DNA of 30,290 nucleotides. It comes from an uncultured Bacteroidales bacterium. Its GTDB lineage: Bacteria; Bacteroidota; Bacteroidia; Bacteroidales; Paludibacteraceae. The notes under the pieces were generated by a model. That model ran no database searches, was not told the origin of the DNA, and saw only the letters and a list, made by a program, of their open reading frames with translations. This document shows, piece by piece, positions 15,761-23,759 of the stretch. The position numbers were made by a program, and so were the translations under genes. The stretch lies in the NCBI GenBank assembly GCA_937891975.1, contig CALAUA010000011.1, forward strand, positions 1 through 30,290. Reading direction: 5' to 3'. Each line of letters starts with the position of its first letter. Position 1 is the stretch's first letter.

Positions 15761-15792
15761 GAAAAAGGCTGTCTCAGTAGGCAGCCTTTTTC
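15761..15792 (-). terminator. Terminator of the 15865-20400 gene
   Basis: Perfect stem GAAAAAGGCTG (15761-15771) and CAGCCTTTTTC (15782-15792), with a 10-nt loop, 73 bp past the stop codon. An identical hairpin serves the 23760 gene. Confidence 0.9.
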
Positions 15793-15864
15793 TCTGTATG
15801 TTGTTAGTATTGCTTGCAGTGTGAAACACTGCTATCGTAGCAGCACTAACTGGTTTGTTTTCAA

Positions 15865-18800
15865 TTACTTTACGACAGCACCTTGTGCGCTATACTCAAC
15901 ACCATCTTTGATGATGATGAGTTGACCATTCTTCATCACCTTGGTAGGAGCAACGGTGGTGTTGATATCATCAACGCCTGTTCCTGAATCTGTTGGCAGT
16001 TTACCAGAGATGATGACATCGTAGATTTGCGAAGTAGATTTTTGGTTGAATACACCAGTTACCGTTAGAAGCTCGCCTTCGATGGTTGCTTCTGCTGCGC
16101 CAGTCAAGAAGAATAGGTCATAGCCTTCTCCGCATGTGAAGATAGCAGATGGATATACCTTAGAAGGTACTTCTTCGAACTTGGACAACCTGATAGCTAC
16201 TGGTTTGTCACCCCACATACCTCCGATTGTAGCAATTTGCTCGTTGATGAGCACCATAGCGTCGGTAATATCAATCAAGGTAACGAAAGTAGCGTAGAGA
16301 TCAATATCTTGTGTGATAACAAAGGTATAGGTCGCCTCTGTAGAAACCACTTGCTTACCTTGTGTCCAACTCTCGAAGCGATAACCTTCGTTAGCATCAG
16401 CAACGATAGTTACTTCTGCTCCTTCTTCGTAAGTGCCAAGACCAGTAAAGATAGCAGCTTCACCGATATTGCTGGTAGCAGTAACGTTGAAGTACTTAAT
16501 AATCTTCTTGAAGTTAGCTACTAAGCTGAGGTCTGCAGTAACGGTGAAGGTGTAAGTAGCTGAGGTAGAAACGGTGTCTGTACCTGCGGTCCAGCATACA
16601 AACTCATAACCCTCGTTAGCGGTTGCTGTCAGAGTAACCTCGGTGTCTTCACTATAAACGCCACCTTCTACTAGACCCTCTATTGTACCCATTGTAGCAT
16701 CATTTACCACAGCAGTAACGGTGTACTTAGGAACATCCTTAGTAACGGTCAACGCTTTCTTAGCAGGAATTACGGTAACGTTCTCTTCTGAAGGAATTGA
16801 GAATACAACGATACCTGTACCTTTGTCACCAGAGCATACTAAGTTGCCTGCATAATCAAGGTGCATTTCACGGATAGAGGACATACCGCACTTGTAAGAA
16901 TAACGGAGAGTCATTACTGGTTTGTTACCTTCCCAAACGATATCCCAAACGAGCAAGTTTTGCGAGCCATCAATCATATAGAGAACAGACTCATCCTCAT
17001 TGAGTGCACATGCACCACCAGCACAACCATCGATAAGGTCTTTGTATGGAGCTTCCGCAGAAGAGAGTTGACGAGTACCTTCCCAATCATAGAATTGAAG
17101 GGCAGTTGCAGAAGCATTATTGTTGCCTGCGGAGCGGTTGGATGCAATCCAAACACCATGTGAGCAGCCCAATGGATAACCATCTGCTTGAAGATTGATG
17201 CCTTTGATTTCAAATTGAGCAGAAGGTTGAGAGTTCCAACTATGTTTATATGTCCCTTCCTCAGTACCAATGTTGTAAATTGCCAAGGAGAATGCCTTCA
17301 GCCAAGAACCAGCATCTTCGTTGATAGTGAGGAGCTTAGCATCTTTACCAGTGCCATAAACAGACAAGCCTACACTACTTGAACCCACATCAACACCACC
17401 ATTGGTGAGCAGACCAGAACCTTCACGTTTGTCAAATACGAAGAATTCTTCGTATGTACCTTCGAGGTTAGCAGGGTCAGCTACGATGATACCAGAAGTA
17501 GCATCGCGACCATCAGATATCCAAATATATCCTTGATCATCCACAAATGAACGGTATGGGGAACCATACATATCACGACCACCCTTGAGAGGAGCAGTAT
17601 TGATTTGTTTATAGTCAGGAGTGAAGGCGTGCAAACCGCTCTTGGCATTGCCGCTACCTTGACGATCCATTACATAGAGATATTGGAAGTAATCAGATTC
17701 AGGGTTGTTATTGATGCTGATGAATGGACGAACCATTGCAGTAGAAGCATCTGCCTTGAGGTTAGCAAGAGGAGTATGGTGTATACGTCCCCAGTTACCG
17801 ATTGCATCACCTTCGAGTTTGAGTGCCCAAGTGAATGTTTGACCTTGTGCGCCTGGCAATGATTTTTTAGCTACAGTGCAGTTGTTTGTGCCTTTCACTA
17901 CGCCATTCAAAGCTACGCTACCTACCTCAACACCTTCAGCGTCATAGAATAGTATGCTAGCCGCGTTGGCATCTGCATTAGCTTCGAAGCTGAAGATATA
18001 GTTGTTGCCCTCTTCAGTTACGTTCAACTTGTATGCAGAAATAGCTGCTATAGCAGGTTGTGTTTGTCCCTTTGTAGTGAAGGTGTACATTTTACCATCT
18101 ACGAGTAGATAGAGATAGAGGTCGGCATCAACCACTTTGGCAGTAGCAGCAGCGTATGCAGCCTCTACAGGAGTATCAAGGGTGGTGTTGGTAGTCTTGA
18201 TGAGTTTTGCTTTGTCAAGTCCGTCAGTGATGTCGAGTACTTGAACGCCAATTACTTTGCCATCTGCATCGGTCTTAGGTGCCGCCATGAGGCTGTGACC
18301 TGCATACTTGAAGTAGGTAGAACCGTTGAACTTCACGTGCATCAAGTCAGCAGATACTTGACCAAGTGAAGTTGGATTTTGGTTTTGACCATCAGGCAAA
18401 CGGAACTCGTGAGGAGTAACCTTGTCTGCATCCAAAATAAAGTCTTTCTTCTCGCCACGTGGAGACAATGTGAATTGGACATTCTCACCATCGCGTGTAC
18501 CGTCGAGAAGAGGATTCTCGCCCAATGTGATTGCGTTACCGTAGAAGATATAACTTGGAACGCCGTCGGTTACGGTGTAGCAAGAGTAGCGGAATGTACC
18601 ACCACCGCTGGTAGCGTTGTAGTGACGAGCAGATACCAATACTTGGCAATCTTTACTTTCACCCTTCACAGCCAAGGTATAACCTACATCGCTGCGGTAA
18701 GAGTTAGCACCGTCTTGTGCAGTAAACCATACGCGTGCATCGCCTGCGAGGTTATCCCAAATGTAGAAGTACTTGGTACCGCGTTTGTAGCCAGCGTCCA

Positions 18801-20400
18801 CTTGGTCATTGCTATATTGGCAACGAACATAGTTCACACCTACCAATTTGCCATCGCAAGTGAGTGCGATGTCGGAGAGTGCGAGGTAGTCACCTACGTT
18901 GTCTGGGTCGCGAGCAATAATACCATTGGTAGAGATAGAACTGATGCTATCTTTAGCAGATTCGATGAGGTAGATGTGAGGTGTACCGTCTTCTTCGAGA
19001 GAGAGGATGATGGTAGAGTCGCCGCTTTGGATAGTGCGTTTAACAGTACCCTTGATAGCTGCGGTATAGTCGCGTACTGCTTCTGCTTTCATTGCGAATG
19101 TGCCTGGTACACCTAGGTAAGCAGGTTGCACTGGATTTGGATAATCTTCGTAAACCACTGTAGGCGGAGTCCATGTGCTATCCACAAGGTAAATCATAGG
19201 ATAGGTAGTTTCGTTCGCTTTCACAGAAATAGGCTCTTTATACTCCTCTTCCATAGGCAAGAAACCAGGGCAAGAAGCCTCTAGCGTGTAATCATCGCCT
19301 GGCTCAAGGTTCTTGAAGATGAACAAGCCGTTGTAGCAAGTGTCTACGTTGTAGCGAGCTACCTCTACGCCGCCTTTCTTCAAGATGACTTCTGCACCAT
19401 TACAAGGTACCCATTGGTCGTTGGTCTTAGGAATGTAGTTGTAGAGTTTGTTGGTCATCTTGTTGTACTTGTCTTTTACAGTACCCATGATATAACCTAC
19501 TTTCTCTTTTTCTGCTCCGTAGTAATCCACGATACCGCGGTAGTAAGCTAGACCTTCCATGTGGCAGTACTCGTAGTTGAGTGCGCGGTGACGAGCAGGT
19601 TGATAGGTATGGAAGTAACCCTCTACGAGGAAACCAGGAGCACCGTGGTGCAATACACTGAGGTAGCCAAAATAGGTTACTTCATCTTCGGTGCCCTTGA
19701 ATAATGTGCGGTCATAAGGGGTGCCGCTACTATAGAAGTTGATGTCACCTCTGAGGTTGGTTTGACCAGGTTTATTGTAGTATGATGAAGGGTCGATACC
19801 GCTGAGCATAATCTCGTTGCGGTGTGGCCAACTTGCAGCAGCCATTTCATAACTGCCTGGTACATATTTGTACTTGTTGATAGAATCTTCGGCTAATATC
19901 TCATCGTGACCACGATAGAGGAACAGAGGGTAGTTGACATTTGCACCTTCTGTAGCTGCATTGGAGTGGATAGAGATAAAGTAGTCGAAGTTACCAGCCT
20001 CGACTTCCTCGCATATTTCGGCGAGGTCGCGGTTGTATTTCGCAATGTCTGGATGTTTTTGGTACTCAGCCCATGTATAATCAGGGTAGTCGCCATTTGC
20101 TTTCTCGTAGTCCCAGGGACCGCATTCTGTGTGTGAGAATTGTACAGTAGCACCAGCAGCCATCAGTTTTTGACCAAGATACCATGCTTTTTGTAAGTTG
20201 GTGTTGGATTCATAGAATCCGCAGGTATCAGGCATACCTGTAGTAGGGAGTTCAGGATAAGGGATAGTCGCCGCAGGACGGTCGTTAGGACCGAAGCTAC
20301 CGTGACCAGGGTTGAGGTAGAACTTTTTGCCAGTCAAGTCAGCTGCTGACATGGACATAGTTAGCAGCGCTGCTGCTAACAGCATAAAACACTTTTTCAT
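15865..20400 (-). CDS. Secreted zinc N-acetylmuramoyl-L-alanine amidase with propeller-like region, InlB repeats and C-terminal tag
   Basis: 1511-residue exported protein with a signal peptide ending MSMSA. The N-terminal amidase_3-type domain (residues 24-~300) would cleave the bond between N-acetylmuramate and L-alanine in peptidoglycan. The zinc ligands are visible as His33 (LNPGHGSF), Glu64 (YESNTNL) and His145 (SIHSNA), and the catalytic glutamate as Glu260 (LVEGYFHTY). Then follow a CarboxypepD_reg-like domain (~305-405), a DUF4623-like module (~445-740) shared with the 10861 gene, a propeller-like region (~870-1200, with DDQGYIWISDGRD), two divergent InlB B-repeats (~1222-1295 and 1303-1373), a terminal beta module and the tag KNGQLIIIKDGVEYSAQG. 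It is second in an operon 10 bp after the PD40-type gene. The size is far above a simple amidase. Whether it hydrolyses self or foreign peptidoglycan is unknown. Confidence 0.88.
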   Translation of the reverse strand: MKKCFMLLAAALLTMSMSAADLTGKKFYLNPGHGSFGPNDRPAATIPYPELPTTGMPDTCGFYESNTNLQKAWYLGQKLMAAGATVQFSHTECGPWDYEKANGDYPDYTWAEYQKHPDIAKYNRDLAEICEEVEAGNFDYFISIHSNAATEGANVNYPLFLYRGHDEILAEDSINKYKYVPGSYEMAAASWPHRNEIMLSGIDPSSYYNKPGQTNLRGDINFYSSGTPYDRTLFKGTEDEVTYFGYLSVLHHGAPGFLVEGYFHTYQPARHRALNYEYCHMEGLAYYRGIVDYYGAEKEKVGYIMGTVKDKYNKMTNKLYNYIPKTNDQWVPCNGAEVILKKGGVEVARYNVDTCYNGLFIFKNLEPGDDYTLEASCPGFLPMEEEYKEPISVKANETTYPMIYLVDSTWTPPTVVYEDYPNPVQPAYLGVPGTFAMKAEAVRDYTAAIKGTVKRTIQSGDSTIILSLEEDGTPHIYLIESAKDSISSISTNGIIARDPDNVGDYLALSDIALTCDGKLVGVNYVRCQYSNDQVDAGYKRGTKYFYIWDNLAGDARVWFTAQDGANSYRSDVGYTLAVKGESKDCQVLVSARHYNATSGGGTFRYSCYTVTDGVPSYIFYGNAITLGENPLLDGTRDGENVQFTLSPRGEKKDFILDADKVTPHEFRLPDGQNQNPTSLGQVSADLMHVKFNGSTYFKYAGHSLMAAPKTDADGKVIGVQVLDITDGLDKAKLIKTTNTTLDTPVEAAYAAATAKVVDADLYLYLLVDGKMYTFTTKGQTQPAIAAISAYKLNVTEEGNNYIFSFEANADANAASILFYDAEGVEVGSVALNGVVKGTNNCTVAKKSLPGAQGQTFTWALKLEGDAIGNWGRIHHTPLANLKADASTAMVRPFISINNNPESDYFQYLYVMDRQGSGNAKSGLHAFTPDYKQINTAPLKGGRDMYGSPYRSFVDDQGYIWISDGRDATSGIIVADPANLEGTYEEFFVFDKREGSGLLTNGGVDVGSSSVGLSVYGTGKDAKLLTINEDAGSWLKAFSLAIYNIGTEEGTYKHSWNSQPSAQFEIKGINLQADGYPLGCSHGVWIASNRSAGNNNASATALQFYDWEGTRQLSSAEAPYKDLIDGCAGGACALNEDESVLYMIDGSQNLLVWDIVWEGNKPVMTLRYSYKCGMSSIREMHLDYAGNLVCSGDKGTGIVVFSIPSEENVTVIPAKKALTVTKDVPKYTVTAVVNDATMGTIEGLVEGGVYSEDTEVTLTATANEGYEFVCWTAGTDTVSTSATYTFTVTADLSLVANFKKIIKYFNVTATSNIGEAAIFTGLGTYEEGAEVTIVADANEGYRFESWTQGKQVVSTEATYTFVITQDIDLYATFVTLIDITDAMVLINEQIATIGGMWGDKPVAIRLSKFEEVPSKVYPSAIFTCGEGYDLFFLTGAAEATIEGELLTVTGVFNQKSTSQIYDVIISGKLPTDSGTGVDDINTTVAPTKVMKNGQLIIIKDGVEYSAQGAVVK

Positions 20401-20410
20401 AACAGTCTGC

Positions 20411-21244
20411 TTATTTTACGTTCAACATGTATGTCTCACCTATGGTGGTAGAGAACACGATAGTATTTTGCGCTACATAAGGATAAACCGCAATCATTGA
20501 GTCGTTGGTCAATGTTTGCTTTTTGCCATCCAAAGTGTAGGCAACGATAGAAGATTTGGTAACGAAATGTCCATCGTCGTAAGAAGCCATAGCGACGAGT
20601 GTGTTGTTGTCATACCATTTAGCAGCTTGGCATTTGTGTGCGATGAATTGAGGATTGCTACCATCGATGTTAGCTACCCAGCATCCGTTTCCGCAAACGT
20701 AATAGCAGATTTTGGTTCCGTCAGGAGATATAGAAGGCCAGATGTAGCTTTCGTTTTGTCCGTTAGGTGCGAGTGTTGTGGTTAATCCGTTGCGTGTGAG
20801 CACGATGAGGCGGTCTTGGATGGTAACCGATGCGAGATTGTCGGAAGCCACCATACGTTTCATGTTGACTTGTGCGCGCGCTACGGTGTTCGTTTTAGCA
20901 GTAGCGAGATTTTTGCGAATGATGTTGTGTTTGCGCATCTTGTTCGCTGTGAATTTGGTCTCTCGGTACACGAGTTCTTGTCCGTTTTTGCTGATTTGGA
21001 CATTGTACCCAGCACCATCAGCCGTAGAGATGGTGGTTGTTTGTTTTGTGGCTACGTCAAAGCGTTGTAAGCCTTGGTTTGCGCCATTCGTGAGTAGGAT
21101 GTAAGAGCCGTCAGGGCTTACGCCTGCCACTTTTGCATCTACGTTGTGAGGGGTGTCCAACTTTTTGACGTTGGTAACCTCAAACACTTGCGCTGCTACC
21201 ATCATTGGGATAACCAGCGCCAAAGAAAGAAAAATTTTCTTCAT
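20411..21244 (-). CDS. Secreted TolB-like / PD40 beta-propeller protein
   Basis: 277-residue exported protein. The start MKKIFLSLALVIPMMVAAQ at 21244 gives a clear signal peptide; the longer upstream reading begins in the promoter region and is rejected. The body has WD40-like PD40 strands: VSPDGSYILLTNG near the N-terminus, ISKNGQELVYRE, then ISPDGTKICYYV and LDGKKQTLTND. This is compatible with a small six-bladed propeller like TolB. It lacks the C-terminal tag carried by the other seven proteins of the block. It is the promoter-proximal gene of a two-gene operon with the giant amidase, 10 bp apart, so it may be a periplasmic or surface partner of that enzyme. The specific ligand is unknown. 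Confidence 0.82.
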   Translation of the reverse strand: MKKIFLSLALVIPMMVAAQVFEVTNVKKLDTPHNVDAKVAGVSPDGSYILLTNGANQGLQRFDVATKQTTTISTADGAGYNVQISKNGQELVYRETKFTANKMRKHNIIRKNLATAKTNTVARAQVNMKRMVASDNLASVTIQDRLIVLTRNGLTTTLAPNGQNESYIWPSISPDGTKICYYVCGNGCWVANIDGSNPQFIAHKCQAAKWYDNNTLVAMASYDDGHFVTKSSIVAYTLDGKKQTLTNDSMIAVYPYVAQNTIVFSTTIGETYMLNVK

Positions 21245-21336
21245 ACGAAATGTTTTTAATGGTTGATTTATAATGGTTGTTGTTTGGCTCCGTTTCGCGA
21301 AAATAGTGGCTGAAGCGAAAGTTCGCAATTTGGCGA

Positions 21337-21368
21337 CAAAGTTACTACTTTTTTTTTGAATGTGCAAG
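21337..21368 (-). promoter_or_regulatory. Promoter of the PD40-amidase operon, extended type
   Basis: On the minus strand, CTTG (21368-21365), a 20-bp spacer and TAACTTTG (21344-21337), continuing TCGCC. It differs from the other four block promoters by one base in the -7 box. The leader is about 90 nt. Confidence 0.8.
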
Positions 21369-21376
21369 TGTTTTTA

Positions 21377-21414
21377 CAAAAAAACAACTCCTTCGGTTAA
21401 AGGAGCTGTTTTTT
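21377..21414 (-). terminator. Terminator of the 21461-23473 gene
   Basis: The stem CTCCTT / AAGGAG with loop CGGTTA is extended through one mismatch to AACA/TGTT. It is flanked by A- and T-runs and sits 47 bp past the stop codon. Confidence 0.85.
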
Positions 21415-21460
21415 AGTTATGAGTGATGAGCGATGCACTATGAGTTGATGTTCATTATTG

Positions 21461-23473
21461 TTATTTGATTGTAGCCCCTTGTACGTTGTACTTCACACCG
21501 TTGCGGATGATGAAGACTTGTCCATTCTCAATCATCTTCACAGGAGCTGCGCTGGTGGTGATATTGTCCACGTCGGTAGTGCTGCCTGTGTTGGTCATCT
21601 CCAATGTGATGCGTGCTAGCGTGTCTCCCCATTGTGCTTCAATGAAAGCAACCACAAGATTCTCTGCGAGAATCATTACGGATCCCTCAATAATGGTGAT
21701 TTCTTGTGTGCTCTCTCCATTGATGAGAGTCAAAGTGCTATTTTCTGCCAACAGGAACATCATGCCCTCTCCTTCGCCAAGGATCAAGTTGGCTTGGAGT
21801 GTGCCAGCAGGCAATTGGGCTGTGCCTGTGATGGTAGCAGTTTCTTGGTTGAAGGTCATATCGGTGACAGCAGCTTCGATGATGATGGAATATACTGCTA
21901 CAAGTTCCACGTTACCTTCCACAGTGAAGGTGTATTCTGCAGTGTAAGAAACGATGCTATCATTCTCTTTCCAGCAAAAGAAAGCCCATCCTTCCGTTTC
22001 TTTCACAGCGGTTACAGTTGCCTCAGCGCCTTCTTTGTATTCACCAGCACCTGTGGTGAGTGGCTCGTTGCTGTCGGTATTGTCTGAGGTGGTGACAGTA
22101 TATCTAGGAACGTACTCGCGCGCGAGGCGAACGCTTTGTCCGTAGCGACCTTTCTCGCCCCAGATTTGTGGTTGTGCGATGGTATATGTGTCGTTGCCAA
22201 GTGGTTTGCAGTTGATGATGTAGTAGGCGTTGTTGTTCTCGTTGATAGAACTGCTCCAGTAATAGCAGTAGTAGTTATCGTTGTCGAACCATCTGTAGAA
22301 ACCGCCGTTTACGAGATAGTCAGGACGGGTCTCGGTCTGTTGGTCGTAGTTGATCATATTGCCATAACCACCTGTACGACGACCAGCCGCAGGTAAGAAG
22401 ATTGCACCAGCAGCTTCGATGGTTAGCCATTGCTCAAGGGTGTAGAGTTTATAGTCGTAGTTATAATCTTGGTATTCCTCTTCCTCGTATTTGTGGGTCA
22501 TATCCTTTGGAGTACATCCTTCTGGCATCACCCAGTTGTCAGGGAAGAGCAAGATACCGAGAGTGGTGTCCACCATGGCTATTTGTTGCAAGTAGGCAGC
22601 GTTGGTACGTGTGTTGAGCAAGTAGTTCCACTCGTCTTTGGAGAGTGTGTACCAATCTTCGCCCTCAAATAGTGTACCCCAGTCAACGAAGTCACCTGTA
22701 TAGGTGTTGTTGTCGTTGGATGGGTTAACGCCAAAGTAAGTGGATGTAGAACTCCAACCGAACATATCAATCCATCCTTTGAATTCTGGGTTGCCAAGTT
22801 CAATGTTTTGTTTGCCGACATAGTTGTATTGTTGGCTAGCGAAGCGCCAAGTAGAGTCTCCTGTATGGAATTGGAGGTTGCCTGGTGCGAACTCAATTTG
22901 CTTGTCAGCGGCAACAGAGAAGATTCCCGATTGTACCTTTGGTTCTGCCTCGGGTTCGATAGTGGCTTCTGCTTTCTTGTATAGTTGAACGATCTGTTGC
23001 TTGGCGTATGTCTCGGCTTTGAAATAGCGGAATCGCATGTTGTTGCTGGCTTTGTTGAAGCGCATCACGGAAGTGTTGCTTGTGATGATGACACCGCCGT
23101 TCTCTGCGTCATACTCCAAGGTGTTAAGTTGGGCTTCGTCTTTGAATAGCAGTTTGTTGTTGTCAGCTTGTCCGCAGATGTATTTGCCGTTGTTGTCGCC
23201 GCCATTGGTAAGGATGGCGTAGCCGCCGTTCATAGGAGCGATGGTGATGGTTGTTAGGTCATCACCGTATATTTTCCCGTCCTCAATAGTGGCTTCTACG
23301 TAGCAACTAGCAACATCGACACCTGTCCACACGTGTGCGGAAGTCTCGTTTTCATATACCAAAAGATATTCGCCGCTCCAGTCCTCAGGAGTAGTTGTTA
23401 TCTTTGCGTACTCTGCTGCAAGACTCATCATGCTAATGAGCAATGCGGTTAATAAAAATGTAGATTTCTTCAT
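21461..23473 (-). CDS. Secreted FISUMP-like protein with InlB repeat and C-terminal tag
   Basis: 670-residue exported protein with a signal peptide ending MMSLA. The N-terminal module (residues 20-170) has a WSGEYLLVYEN start and a QQIVQLYKK end. It resembles the module at residues 255-405 of the giant CBM protein. The middle domain (185-455) has the features of the Bacteroidota FISUMP/major-paralogous family with a C-type-lectin-like fold: FSVAADKQIEFAPGNLQF, WIDMFGWSS, the YYWSSS motif and the closing GQSVRLARE. A divergent InlB B-repeat (458-530), a terminal beta module (535-630) and the tag ENGQVFIIRNGVKYNVQG follow. It is monocistronic, with its promoter inside the second 348-bp repeat. 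Function is unknown; surface ligand binding is plausible. No catalytic residues are identified. Confidence 0.83.
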   Translation of the reverse strand: MKKSTFLLTALLISMMSLAAEYAKITTTPEDWSGEYLLVYENETSAHVWTGVDVASCYVEATIEDGKIYGDDLTTITIAPMNGGYAILTNGGDNNGKYICGQADNNKLLFKDEAQLNTLEYDAENGGVIITSNTSVMRFNKASNNMRFRYFKAETYAKQQIVQLYKKAEATIEPEAEPKVQSGIFSVAADKQIEFAPGNLQFHTGDSTWRFASQQYNYVGKQNIELGNPEFKGWIDMFGWSSTSTYFGVNPSNDNNTYTGDFVDWGTLFEGEDWYTLSKDEWNYLLNTRTNAAYLQQIAMVDTTLGILLFPDNWVMPEGCTPKDMTHKYEEEEYQDYNYDYKLYTLEQWLTIEAAGAIFLPAAGRRTGGYGNMINYDQQTETRPDYLVNGGFYRWFDNDNYYCYYWSSSINENNNAYYIINCKPLGNDTYTIAQPQIWGEKGRYGQSVRLAREYVPRYTVTTSDNTDSNEPLTTGAGEYKEGAEATVTAVKETEGWAFFCWKENDSIVSYTAEYTFTVEGNVELVAVYSIIIEAAVTDMTFNQETATITGTAQLPAGTLQANLILGEGEGMMFLLAENSTLTLINGESTQEITIIEGSVMILAENLVVAFIEAQWGDTLARITLEMTNTGSTTDVDNITTSAAPVKMIENGQVFIIRNGVKYNVQGATIK

Positions 23474-23538
23474 GGGATCAATAGATTTCTAGTGTTAGTA
23501 AAAATTGAGGTTACTCGGAATATATCCGAATAGGGCGA

Positions 23539-23570
23539 CAAAGGTACTAAATTTTTTGCAAATATGCAAA
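23539..23570 (-). promoter_or_regulatory. Promoter of the 21461-23473 gene, extended TACCTTTGTCGCC type
   Basis: On the minus strand, TTTG (23570-23567), a 20-bp spacer and TACCTTTG (23546-23539), continuing TCGCC. The leader is about 60 nt. Confidence 0.85.
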
Positions 23571-23655
23571 TATTTTCACTTAAAAATGTTATAGTATTCT
23601 ACGAATAACCCGAGTAATCTGCAAGCAGCTGCTTGTTGTCTGGCTATTAAAATAG

Positions 23656-23687
23656 GAAAAAGGCTGTCTCAGTAGGCAGCCTTTTTC
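23656..23687 (-). terminator. Terminator of the 23760-26330 gene
   Basis: The same GAAAAAGGCTG / CAGCCTTTTTC hairpin as at 15761-15792, here 73 bp past the stop of the 23760 gene. Confidence 0.9.
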
Positions 23688-23759
23688 TCTGTATGTTGTT
23701 AGTATTGCTTGCAGTGTGAAACACTGCTATCGTAGCAGCACTAACTGGTTTGTTTTCAA

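Larger units (their letters stand above)
15639..15986. repeat. 348-bp near-identical repeat, copy 1
   Basis: Matches 23534-23881 at 347 of 348 positions in direct orientation; the only difference is G at 15666 versus A at 23561. It spans the promoter of the 10861-15570 gene, the terminator of the 15865-20400 gene and that gene's last ~40 codons including the tag. Confidence 0.95.

Noticed and set aside
21245..21367. Longer start of the PD40 gene at 21367
   Set aside because: The extra 41 residues are not signal-like and are encoded by the promoter and leader. The clear signal peptide begins at 21244.
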